Below the pieces are notes generated by a model, which saw nothing but the letters and a program-made list of their open reading frames with translations, did no database searches and was not told the origin of the DNA. Positions 7,064 through 13,930 of a stretch of 14,446 nt of DNA are shown here, one piece after another. Positions within the stretch are counted from its first letter, which is position 1; the number at the start of each line of letters is the position of its first letter. The DNA is from Treponemataceae bacterium (GTDB taxonomy: Bacteria; Spirochaetota; Spirochaetia; Treponematales; Treponemataceae): contig JAKSTS010000050.1 of the NCBI GenBank assembly GCA_024402455.1, positions 1 through 14,446 of the forward strand, read 5' to 3'. Both the position numbers and the translations under genes were made by a program.

Positions 7064-7463
7064 AGATTGTTTTCGCTTCGGTGTGTGCTTCAGATATGAT
7101 TTGTTCTGCGAAAACGATTAATTTTGTTTTGCAATATTAATGGCAGTTGTTCAAATTAATAATATTTTTTGCTGCAAAAATTGAATTCGTATGGCAAGAA
7201 TAAAAACTTAAAATTCCTGCTTTTATATAGAAAGATTTTTTCAAACTGGAAAAATCTTTTAAGCTGTCGTCATTAAAAATGCGGCGGTTTATCTGAATTT
7301 AAATGTTCTTGTGTAAATGGTGTAAAATAAATAAATTTTCTCATCTGCATGAGCATTTCTATTTTACAGAATTTGAAATGTTGTGCTATACTATTGTCAT
7401 CTATAAAGTAGGTTTTAAAAATTGCGATTTTTATGCCCATAATTGTTAATTTAAGGATATAAA
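7064..7463 (+). other. 400-bp gene-free leader with hairpins
   Basis: No plausible gene is visible. ATTGTTTTCGC (7066-7076) and GCGAAAACGAT (7108-7118) form an 11-bp inverted repeat around 31 nt. A second hairpin has 12-bp arms (7231-7242 with 7248-7259) and loop AAACT, without a T-run beyond the stem. An extended -10 promoter lies at the right end. The region is long for a simple promoter and may hold regulatory sites or an unrecognised RNA. Confidence 0.5.
7363..7392 (+). promoter_or_regulatory. Extended -10 promoter of phosphatase operon
   Basis: TTTACA (7363-7368) and TGCTATACT, with the -10 TATACT at 7387-7392, are separated by 18 bp. Each hexamer matches the vegetative consensus at five of six bases, and a TGn extension is present. 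Transcription would start near 7399, giving a leader of about 65 nt with AAGGA at 7453-7457 before the ATG. Confidence 0.6.
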
Positions 7464-8852
7464 ATGTATACTTCTAGACGAAAGTTTTTGTTCGTTCTTT
7501 CTGGTGTCTTTTGTGCACTCTTTTTTGTTATTCTTGCAAGTTTTCTTGTTCCTGCTCAAAATGTAACTTTCTTGTTCAGTTTCGTGGTTGCACTTGTTGT
7601 GTTCTGCGCACTGCTGCTTGGGTCTACATTTGCAGACCGTTATTTTGGCGAAAAACTGAAGGAATCTGTGCTTTATACAAAAGAAACAGAAATTTTAAGT
7701 GCATTTATTGCAAAAATCCGTTTTGCATATAGCCTTGATGATTTGTTTCTTGCTGTACGTCAGGAACTTGAAGACCGCGGTGACTGTTCTGTTCTGTATA
7801 TTGACAGGGCAAGCCAGTACGTTATTTATAACAGTCCGAATCGCAGCGTAAGTGATGCCCAGACATTGCAGACTCTTGCTCAAAATTTCCCAGCAAGACA
7901 TATGGATGGGTTTTATTTCCTTGATGCAGATTTTGGCATTGTATCAGATCAGAATCTTGCACGTGGTTTTTTTATTGTGCATCAGAAAAAACATTTTTAT
8001 GTTTTCTGCCGTTATACACGTCTGTTTGATTCATTTGTGTTCAAACAGCTTTATGATGAGTTTGTTTCGTTTACAAGCCGCAGCTCAATTATTACAGAAT
8101 TGACTCGAATTTCTGAACTTTCAAAAGAATGGAATATGGTTGCTGAAACACAGCGTTCGTTCCTTCCTCATGTTATGCCTGAGATCAAGCATCTTGATAT
8201 TGCTGCATATTTTAGACCTCTTGTAAATGTTTCCGGTGACTATTATACGGTACTGCCGATTTCAGAAACAAAGACACTGCTGTTGCTTGGCGATGTTTCA
8301 GGAAAAGGTCTTGCGGCTGCTCTTGTTATGGGTATCGTTATCAATACTGTTAAAAATGTCAGCAATAAAGAAGATTTGCCGACAATGATTCGCGCTGTTG
8401 ACCGTGCAATTAAAGGCATGAAATTTGATGATAAATATACAGTTATGTTTGTCGGCATTGTTGATACAGAAGCAATGACAATTTCTTACATCAATGCTTC
8501 AATGTCTGACCCGATTATCATTACAAAATCTCCTGACGGTTTTAATCTGAAACCGCTTGAATCGAACTGCAGTCTTGTTGGTATTATTGAGCTTGATGAC
8601 ATGCAGATTGAAACAAGAAAGTTGTTCTATGATGATATGATTCTTATTGCAACTGACGGTGTTTCTGAAGTTATGAACGATGATGGTGTAGAGCTGGGTG
8701 ATACAGAGCTTTATAAACAGACATTGCAAAACAGTGCATATAAATCAGCACAGCATTTTGTAAATGATATTTCAGATTTGGTTCTTGAGTATAATGGTAA
8801 TAAAAAACTCAGGGATGATGTTACTATGCTTGCAGTTAAAATAGAGAGGTAA
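7464..8852 (+). CDS. Membrane-anchored SpoIIE/RsbU-type PP2C phosphatase
   Basis: This is a predicted serine phosphatase that dephosphorylates a STAS-domain antagonist in a partner switch. The 462 residues start with two membrane helices (about 7-29 and 33-54). A GAF-like sensory region of uncertain type spans about 75-200, followed by a linker helix with AETQRSFLP (227-235), typical of RsbU-like enzymes. The PP2C domain keeps its metal ligands: SGD (D259), GDVSGKG (D277), TDG (D398) and DDVT (D451/D452). The usual NAGH motif reads NASMSDP (344-350), without the His. AAGGA lies 6 nt before the start. The next phosphatase gene begins 5 bp after its stop, so the two are one transcription unit. 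Confidence 0.88.
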   Translation: MYTSRRKFLFVLSGVFCALFFVILASFLVPAQNVTFLFSFVVALVVFCALLLGSTFADRYFGEKLKESVLYTKETEILSAFIAKIRFAYSLDDLFLAVRQELEDRGDCSVLYIDRASQYVIYNSPNRSVSDAQTLQTLAQNFPARHMDGFYFLDADFGIVSDQNLARGFFIVHQKKHFYVFCRYTRLFDSFVFKQLYDEFVSFTSRSSIITELTRISELSKEWNMVAETQRSFLPHVMPEIKHLDIAAYFRPLVNVSGDYYTVLPISETKTLLLLGDVSGKGLAAALVMGIVINTVKNVSNKEDLPTMIRAVDRAIKGMKFDDKYTVMFVGIVDTEAMTISYINASMSDPIIITKSPDGFNLKPLESNCSLVGIIELDDMQIETRKLFYDDMILIATDGVSEVMNDDGVELGDTELYKQTLQNSAYKSAQHFVNDISDLVLEYNGNKKLRDDVTMLAVKIER

Positions 8853-8857
8853 GAATA

Positions 8858-11011
8858 ATGATTTTCTTGTTGTTAAATGTTTTGCTTGGTGTTGGAATCA
8901 TATTCTTTTCAATGTCTGTTGATTTTGACGAACGTGAAGAAAAGTCAAGAGCTTTGATTAATCTTGTATTTTCACTTTCTGCTGTTGTTATTTTTGTAGT
9001 TTTTGTGCTGCTTGCATATATTGGTGGAAACCACAGGATGATTAACATTCTTGGAAAAGTTATGCAGTTTTGTTATGCAGCCTTTGCTGTTTCTTTTGTA
9101 TCTTTTTCAATTCAGTATCCTGATTTTAAGTTTCAGAAAGTTTACAAAATCGTCCGCTATTTTTTGTGGGCAATTGCGATTATTCTCATCTGGAAGTTTG
9201 ATAATTTTGCCATTACAGAAAAGGGGCTTGTGGTTTTAAGTTCCGAGTCTCCAATTCTGGGAATTAAATGGTATTCCCTTTACAGAATAATTTTTGTTTA
9301 TCTTGTTCCAATTCTGTCAGTTATTGTCTTGTTGAAAAAGACTACCGGAAAGATTACAAAGCTTTTCCGTCAGCAGGTTTTTTCAATTATATTTGGGCTT
9401 TTAGTTGGACTTGGGCTTTACAAGCTTTTATGCACAGCTTCTGTGCTTGTTCCAATGTATTATTTCCTGTTTACATATTGTCTGGCTGTTATTGTTGTTG
9501 TTTGCTATTTTGCGGTGCATTCTTCAATGATGATAGACTTTAACACAATAAAGAGCTGGACGCTTAACTTTTTAATCAGCTTTGCAATTCCTTCTTTGCT
9601 TGCTGCTGCTCTTTTTGCAATTTTGATTCAATTTAAACAGGCAAATCCTTTGTTTTTCTGGTGTGCGCTTCTTATTGGTGCTGTCCTGCTCGTTATTTTT
9701 CAGCGTTGGATTTCATTCAAAATTAAAAAAATGCAGTTTGCTCAGGGTTCAAATTATGAAGATTTGCTCGAAGAAAAAATAGCTGCTTTTGATTACAATA
9801 AAGAATCTGAAAAGCTTGTCGGTGATTTCGTTGCTCTTATGAAGCAATATACAGAAACAATGCATGTCGAGCTTTTAATTGATAATGATGCCGGTGAAAT
9901 AAAATCAATTCATCATTCAGACGGAAAAGCATCTGAATCAATTTCTACAAAAACTTCTTTGGTTGACTCTCTTGCAGGTTGTACAAGTTCTGTAATTTCA
10001 AAAGCACAGGCAGCTTCAAGACATGAGTTTTCAACTTTCCGCGATGATTTGTTGAAAATGTTTGATGCACTTGATTCAGAGCTTATTATTGTTTTGCGTG
10101 AAAGCCGTCATCTTTTTGGTATTATTTCCCTTGGTCTAAAACGGCGTGGAAATACTTTCTCTGATTATGACCTTAGGGCTTTGACCAATTTATATTCTTA
10201 TTTTTTCCTGTTTGGTTTTTATCTCAAAAATATTGCAAATCAATCAGTTATAGGCACTGTTGACCGAGAAATTCAGATGTCTTCTCAGATTATCCGTTCA
10301 ATTCAGGATAATGTTGACAGAATTAATGTTCCTGCAATTGATTTGGGATATATTTCACAGTCTGCCCGAAGTTTAGGTGGGGACTTCATTGATTTCATCC
10401 GTTTGACAGATTCTCGTTATATGATGATTATGGGCGATGTTTCTGGAAAAGGTTTGAACGCAAGTATGTCTATGGTCATTTTGAAATCGATTATTCGCAC
10501 TTTGCTTGCTGAAACAGGCGATTTCAAGGAATTAATTGAAAAGGTAAATTATTTTATCAAATATAATTTGCCTCGTGGAACTTTCTTTGCAGGTGTTTTT
10601 GCCCTTTTTGATTTTACTGAAAACACAATGTATTATGTGAACTGCGGATTGCCTGTTTTGTTCCTTTATACTGAATCTTATAACAATGTAATTGAAATTC
10701 AGGGTGATGGAAAAGTTCTTGGCTTTGCAAAGAAAATAAGCGGACTTGTTCGTGTTAAAAAGATAAAGCTTAATCCTGGTGATATTGTTTTGGCTTGTAC
10801 GGATGGTTTGCTTGATTCTGTTTCTCTGCGTGGCGAATTTTATGGCAAAGACCGTGTTCAAAAGCTTATTGTTGACAATAAGACTTATGATTCAAACAGA
10901 ATGGTTCATTTTATTTACGATGACATGGTTCAGTTTGTTTCAAAAGAAGTTCAGGACGATGTAACCATTGTTTCTATAAAAATGTTAAAACCTCAAGAAC
11001 AAGGTGTTTAA
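8858..11011 (+). CDS. Multi-pass membrane SpoIIE/RsbU-type PP2C phosphatase
   Basis: This second predicted partner-switch phosphatase has a much larger membrane sensor. The 717 residues hold about nine hydrophobic helices (roughly 2-20, 33-55, 66-86, 99-113, 141-159, 173-192, 198-220, 234-258 and 264-282). A cytoplasmic GAF-like region follows (about 320-455), then a PP2C domain (about 470-710). Catalytic residues are intact: GGD (507-509), GDVSGKG (D527), TDG (D649) and QDDVT (D700/D701). The NAGH position reads NCGLP, again without the His. GAGAGG ends 8 nt before the ATG and overlaps the end of the upstream gene. The different sensor regions suggest the pair answers two signals through one target; that is inference. 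Confidence 0.87.
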   Translation: MIFLLLNVLLGVGIIFFSMSVDFDEREEKSRALINLVFSLSAVVIFVVFVLLAYIGGNHRMINILGKVMQFCYAAFAVSFVSFSIQYPDFKFQKVYKIVRYFLWAIAIILIWKFDNFAITEKGLVVLSSESPILGIKWYSLYRIIFVYLVPILSVIVLLKKTTGKITKLFRQQVFSIIFGLLVGLGLYKLLCTASVLVPMYYFLFTYCLAVIVVVCYFAVHSSMMIDFNTIKSWTLNFLISFAIPSLLAAALFAILIQFKQANPLFFWCALLIGAVLLVIFQRWISFKIKKMQFAQGSNYEDLLEEKIAAFDYNKESEKLVGDFVALMKQYTETMHVELLIDNDAGEIKSIHHSDGKASESISTKTSLVDSLAGCTSSVISKAQAASRHEFSTFRDDLLKMFDALDSELIIVLRESRHLFGIISLGLKRRGNTFSDYDLRALTNLYSYFFLFGFYLKNIANQSVIGTVDREIQMSSQIIRSIQDNVDRINVPAIDLGYISQSARSLGGDFIDFIRLTDSRYMMIMGDVSGKGLNASMSMVILKSIIRTLLAETGDFKELIEKVNYFIKYNLPRGTFFAGVFALFDFTENTMYYVNCGLPVLFLYTESYNNVIEIQGDGKVLGFAKKISGLVRVKKIKLNPGDIVLACTDGLLDSVSLRGEFYGKDRVQKLIVDNKTYDSNRMVHFIYDDMVQFVSKEVQDDVTIVSIKMLKPQEQGV

Positions 11012-11024
11012 TGTCGAAGATTTA

Positions 11025-11069
11025 AAAAATCGGTTGTATTTTTGTGAACCGGTTTTTGTATCTTTTTTT
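11025..11069 (+). terminator. Terminator after tandem phosphatases
   Basis: An 11-bp stem with one G-U pair (11025-11035 with 11047-11057) ends in five T, and a further seven-T run follows at 11063-11069. It separates the phosphatase pair from the STAS gene. Confidence 0.7.
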
Positions 11070-11298
11070 AGAAATATTAAAAATTATAAAAGCAAAAGGT
11101 TCTGTGAAAGAGGGAAGTGACGCAGTAATCTTTTGTTTGAGAATATAAAAGTCCAAATAAATATTGAAAGGGCTAAGAGTTGTTGTTTGATAGGCGGTAT
11201 GTGTTCTTACTGTTTATCGCATCCATAAAATTGCCATTTTTTTGGATGGATATTATTTCGGTATGCTGTTTGCAAAAGAGAGGGGAGGCTTTTATCTT
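11070..11298 (+). other. Upstream region of STAS gene
   Basis: No gene and no convincing promoter are seen. A composite hairpin lies at 11221-11249: ATCCA/TGGAT outside, AAAAT/ATTTT inside, loop TGCC. AGGGGAGG (11281-11288) is a strong ribosome binding site for the ATG at 11299. Confidence 0.4.
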
Positions 11299-11625
11299 AT
11301 GGAACAGATTGTTATAAAGGAAAAAAAAGGCGCAAACTATGTTTTGCTGGAAGTTTCCGGTGTACTTAATTCTTATACATATCTTGATTTTCAAACAAAA
11401 GTTTTTGCAATTGCAAAAGAAACAAATCTTGTTATAGATATGGCTGAAATTACCAATTTGTCTTCGTCTGGCTTGGGTGTTTTGCTTGCTGCTTATGATG
11501 ATGCAGAGGATGCAGGAAATAAAATTTATATAATGCATCCTTCACCTATTGCACAGAAAGCCATTGAATCTACTGGTTTTGTAGATTGTTTTCCTATAAT
11601 TTTTTCATTGACGGAAGTTTTGTAA
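11299..11625 (+). CDS. STAS-domain anti-sigma factor antagonist
   Basis: This is a small cytoplasmic protein of the SpoIIAA/RsbV family. Unphosphorylated, such proteins bind an anti-sigma kinase and free its sigma factor; kinases phosphorylate them and SpoIIE-type phosphatases reverse this. The 108 residues form one STAS domain. The phosphorylation loop reads NLSSSGLGVLLAA, and Ser57 aligns with the phosphorylated Ser58 of B. subtilis SpoIIAA; the usual Asp two residues earlier is Ser55. I chose ATG 11299 because AGGGGAGG lies 10 nt upstream. The longer frame from 11242 would add 19 residues outside the domain, with no binding site. It follows the two phosphatases, its likely activators, and its stop touches the start of the carboxypeptidase gene. 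Confidence 0.87.
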   Translation: MEQIVIKEKKGANYVLLEVSGVLNSYTYLDFQTKVFAIAKETNLVIDMAEITNLSSSGLGVLLAAYDDAEDAGNKIYIMHPSPIAQKAIESTGFVDCFPIIFSLTEVL

Positions 11626-12396
11626 ATGTCTAAAAAATGGTATTTCTTGCCGCTGCTGCTTGCTTTTGTTGTTTCTGTTTCTTGCGCTGATTCTGCATCA
11701 GAAAAAGAGAGGCTTCTTGAGTCAGTTGTTGAATCACTTGAAATTCCAAGTGCAAGAATTATTCTTGAAAATAAGCAGCAGTTTTTAAACGATTTAGATG
11801 TGGTGCTTGCAGCTGATACAGATTATCTTTTGACATTGGTTGATAAGCGCCATTTTCTAAGTCAAGATTATAAGCCTGAAGATCTGGTTGCTTTAAAAGC
11901 AAATAATCATTATGCAATTAACAGAAATGATTTGTCTTTAAGGCTGCCTGTTGAAAAAGCTTTGCAGGTTATGTCAGACGCTGCTGCAAAAGATGGCGTT
12001 TCGGTGCTTGTAAGTTCAACTTTCAGGTCTTATGAATATCAAAAAAATTTGTATGCACGCAATGTAAAGCAGCTTGGTCAGGCTGTTGCAGACAGAGAAT
12101 CTGCAAAACCTGGCACAAGTCAGCATCAGCTTGGAACTGCAATTGATTTTGGTTCAATTACAGATGACTTTATAGACACAAAGCTTGGAAAGTGGCTTGC
12201 AAAAAACGGCATGAAATATGGCTTTTCGCTTTCTTTCCCGGATGGTTATGAAGACGTAACAGGTTACCGCTATGAATGCTGGCATTACCGCTATATTGGT
12301 GTTGAAGCATGCAAAATGCAGCAGAAATGGTTTGGTAATATTCAGCAGTATATGCTTGAATTTATTTATGCCTGGGAAAAAGCAAACGGTCAGTAA
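11626..12396 (+). CDS. VanY-family D-alanyl-D-alanine carboxypeptidase, exported
   Basis: This is a predicted zinc peptidase that trims the terminal D-Ala from peptidoglycan stem peptides. The 256 residues start with a signal segment (4-19) ending SVSC with Cys20, a relaxed spirochaete-like lipobox, so it is probably a periplasmic lipoprotein. A helical spacer (25-100) precedes the VanY domain (about 105-225). Zinc and catalytic motifs are SQHQLGTAID (H167, D174) and ECWHYRYIG (E217, H220), with STFRSYEYQ (131-139) upstream. The ATG directly follows the stop of the STAS gene with no gap, and GGAAG inside that gene is 8 nt upstream, so translation is likely coupled. LD-carboxypeptidase or endopeptidase activity in the same fold cannot be excluded. 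Confidence 0.87.
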   Translation: MSKKWYFLPLLLAFVVSVSCADSASEKERLLESVVESLEIPSARIILENKQQFLNDLDVVLAADTDYLLTLVDKRHFLSQDYKPEDLVALKANNHYAINRNDLSLRLPVEKALQVMSDAAAKDGVSVLVSSTFRSYEYQKNLYARNVKQLGQAVADRESAKPGTSQHQLGTAIDFGSITDDFIDTKLGKWLAKNGMKYGFSLSFPDGYEDVTGYRYECWHYRYIGVEACKMQQKWFGNIQQYMLEFIYAWEKANGQ

Positions 12397-12400
12397 TGCT

Positions 12401-12571
12401 GGCTGACTTATATAAAAGCTATAAAAAGAGCTGTCTGAAAAGCATTGTATGCCGGATTTATTCTGACATCTACACTGAATATAGCGTATGGATTCCGTCT
12501 TGAAAGTGGGCAAAGGCTAACAAATTTGGAATAAGGACGCTATGCATTAAGATTATCAGTCAGCTTTTTTT
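12401..12571 (+). terminator. Terminator split by a repeat insertion (hypothesis)
   Basis: GGCTGACTTATA (12401-12412), five bases after the carboxypeptidase stop, pairs with TATCAGTCAGCT (12554-12565) at 11 of 12 positions, including one G-U. Seven T follow the right arm (12565-12571). The 141-nt loop contains a degenerate double-hairpin repeat. With that removed, it would be an ordinary intrinsic terminator. Confidence 0.4.
12446..12538 (+). repeat. Degenerate double-hairpin element
   Basis: The segment follows the element at 201-300 through most of its length: TGTATGCCGGATTTA, then CATCTAC, ATATAGCGTAT, GGATTCC, and a late TTTGGA (12525-12530) in place of the TTTGGAC box. The stems are largely broken, so this is probably an old copy. 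Confidence 0.6.
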
Positions 12572-12650
12572 GTTTAAAGCTTATTTAGCCTGAATGTCGA
12601 GTTATAAAATCCATAGTTTTTCCGGCATAAAACCGTAAAAACAATCTGTT

Positions 12651-12750
12651 GGGGACGTCCAAAAAGATTAAATTCTATGTCATTCCGGACTTGATCCGGA
12701 ATCTAACACACTATATGTAGCGTAGATGCTGAAATAAATTCAGCATGACA
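12651..12750 (-). repeat. 100-bp double-hairpin element, copy C, reversed
   Basis: Read on the minus strand this has the plan of copies A and B: TGTCAT, stem ATGCTGAA/TTCAGCAT, a short AT-rich centre, stem ATTCCGGA/TCCGGAAT, ATGACAT, and a tail ending TTTTGGACGTCCCC. The stem sequences differ from copies A and B, yet both stems are perfect 8-bp pairs and the total length is again 100 bp. It lies between convergent genes. Confidence 0.82.
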
Positions 12751-12769
12751 AAACTTATCACTCATCCCC

Positions 12770-12784
12770 AAATTCAGCATGACA
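12770..12784. repeat. 15-bp truncated copy of repeat end
   Basis: AAATTCAGCATGACA here repeats 12736-12750 exactly, 34 bp downstream. It is the outer arm of a half-unit without its partner, left by a partial duplication or a decayed neighbour. Confidence 0.7.
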
Positions 12785-12822
12785 GAATTTAACATAGCTT
12801 TTATTAAAACTTGATATTTAGG

Positions 12823-13857
12823 CTATTTAAGAAATTCTTTCATTGTCTGTATAAAAGTATCAACGTTTTGTCTGTTTATCCATCTGTGTGTCATTAGCCG
12901 CATTGTGCCGTCTTCTAAAGGTGGCTGCAACAGAATATTATGACTTTTGAAAAAATCACAGAATGCTTCGCTTTCAAAATTTTCATCTTTGAAGCGGCAG
13001 TAGACTATGTTTGTTTCAACTTTTGTTATGTCAATTTCAAGTTCTTCAAATTGGGTCAGATTGTTTGCAAGATAAAAAGCTGTTTCGTGGTCTTGCGACA
13101 GACGCTGCCGCATATTTTTTAATGCAATTAAACCTGCTGCTGCAATAATGCCGCTTTGATGCATTGTTGCACCAAGTAAATTTCTGTTTGTTTTGGCTTT
13201 TTCAATAAAACTTTTGTTTCCACAAAGCAAAGCACCTGCTGGTGCACATAATCCTTTTGAAAGACAGAGCATAACAGAAGTTGCATTCTGTGCAATTTCT
13301 GCTGCAGTAACATTTTGTGCAGCAGCAGCATTAAAAAGTCGTGCTCCGTCAAGATGCACAGGAATATGGTAACGTGTTGACAGATAACGAAGATCTTTGA
13401 TTGTTTCGAGCGGAATTGTGTTGCCGTTCATCATTGTATCTTCAATGCAGATTAGAGATGTCGTTGTTTCTGCATTAAATTTGTTGTTCCGAATTTTTGC
13501 AGCGATTTCATCTGATGTAATTGCATTGTTTTTTGGTTCAATTGTTTTAAGATGAACATTTGCAAGAATTGAAGCGCTGCCAGATTCATATTGAGCAATA
13601 TGTGAATTATTATCGACAATGACTTCATCGCCTCTGTTGCAATAGGTCAGAAGTGCAATTTGATTTGCAAGTGTTCCTGTTGGAACAAACAATGCGGCTT
13701 CTTTTCCAACAAGACTTGCGCCATAATTTTCAAGTTCTTTTGTTGTCGGGTCTTCGTCAAAAGCATGGTCACCGACAATGGCTTGCTGCATGGCAGAACG
13801 CATTTCTTCTGTTGGCCATGTTACGCTGTCGCTTCGAAAATCAATGTAATTCATCAT
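12823..13857 (-). CDS. ltaE: Threonine aldolase-family PLP enzyme
   Basis: This likely cleaves L-threonine or allo-threonine to glycine and acetaldehyde in the cytoplasm. The 344 residues show the fold-type I beta-eliminating lyase pattern: FRSDSVTWPT near the start, GDHAFDEDPTT (29-39), VPTGTLANQIA (58-68), NNSHIAQYE (83-91), HLDGARLFN (168-176, Asp170) and the PLP lysine in LSKGLCAPAGA (Lys201). The typical GGGMRQ reads GATMHQ (229-234), so substrate preference could differ. I chose the ATG at 13857 because GGAGAG (13871-13866) is 8 nt upstream; ATG 13854 is possible. A longer frame from 13896 would run through the terminator hairpin of the upstream gene and is unlikely. It ends in TAG. Confidence 0.85.
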   Translation of the reverse strand: MMNYIDFRSDSVTWPTEEMRSAMQQAIVGDHAFDEDPTTKELENYGASLVGKEAALFVPTGTLANQIALLTYCNRGDEVIVDNNSHIAQYESGSASILANVHLKTIEPKNNAITSDEIAAKIRNNKFNAETTTSLICIEDTMMNGNTIPLETIKDLRYLSTRYHIPVHLDGARLFNAAAAQNVTAAEIAQNATSVMLCLSKGLCAPAGALLCGNKSFIEKAKTNRNLLGATMHQSGIIAAAGLIALKNMRQRLSQDHETAFYLANNLTQFEELEIDITKVETNIVYCRFKDENFESEAFCDFFKSHNILLQPPLEDGTMRLMTHRWINRQNVDTFIQTMKEFLK

Positions 13858-13873
13858 AATGCTGTCTCTCCAT

Positions 13874-13920
13874 AAAAAAATGCCGGACAGGTGCACTTTT
13901 GTTGGCTGCTGTCCGGTATT
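13874..13920 (-). terminator. Terminator hairpin between leuS and aldolase gene
   Basis: On the minus strand a 12-bp stem with one wobble pair (13920-13909 with 13890-13879) is followed by seven T (13880-13874, the first two shared with the stem). It lies directly after leuS. The T-run ends only two bases before the GGAGAG ribosome site of the aldolase gene. Confidence 0.82.
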
Positions 13921-13930
13921 TATTTGATGC

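Larger units (their letters stand above)
12397..12822. other. Convergent intergenic region filled by repeats
   Basis: The 426 bp between the carboxypeptidase and the minus-strand aldolase hold no credible gene. They contain the split terminator, the degenerate element, the reversed 100-bp element and a short truncated copy. I see no clean minus-strand terminator for the aldolase gene. The reversed double hairpin at 12678-12750 may serve that purpose. Confidence 0.6.

Noticed and set aside
7395..7403. TGTCATCTA as a remnant of the repeat half-unit
   Set aside because: Only nine bases match the two ends of a half-unit with the stem missing. Chance is a sufficient explanation.
11242..11298. Longer N-terminus for the STAS protein
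   Set aside because: The extra 19 codons overlap the AGGGGAGG ribosome site and a hairpin and lie outside the STAS fold, so ATG 11299 is preferred.
13858..13896. Thirteen extra N-terminal codons for the aldolase
   Set aside because: They would run through the leuS terminator stem and its T-run and through a good Shine-Dalgarno, so they are almost certainly untranslated.
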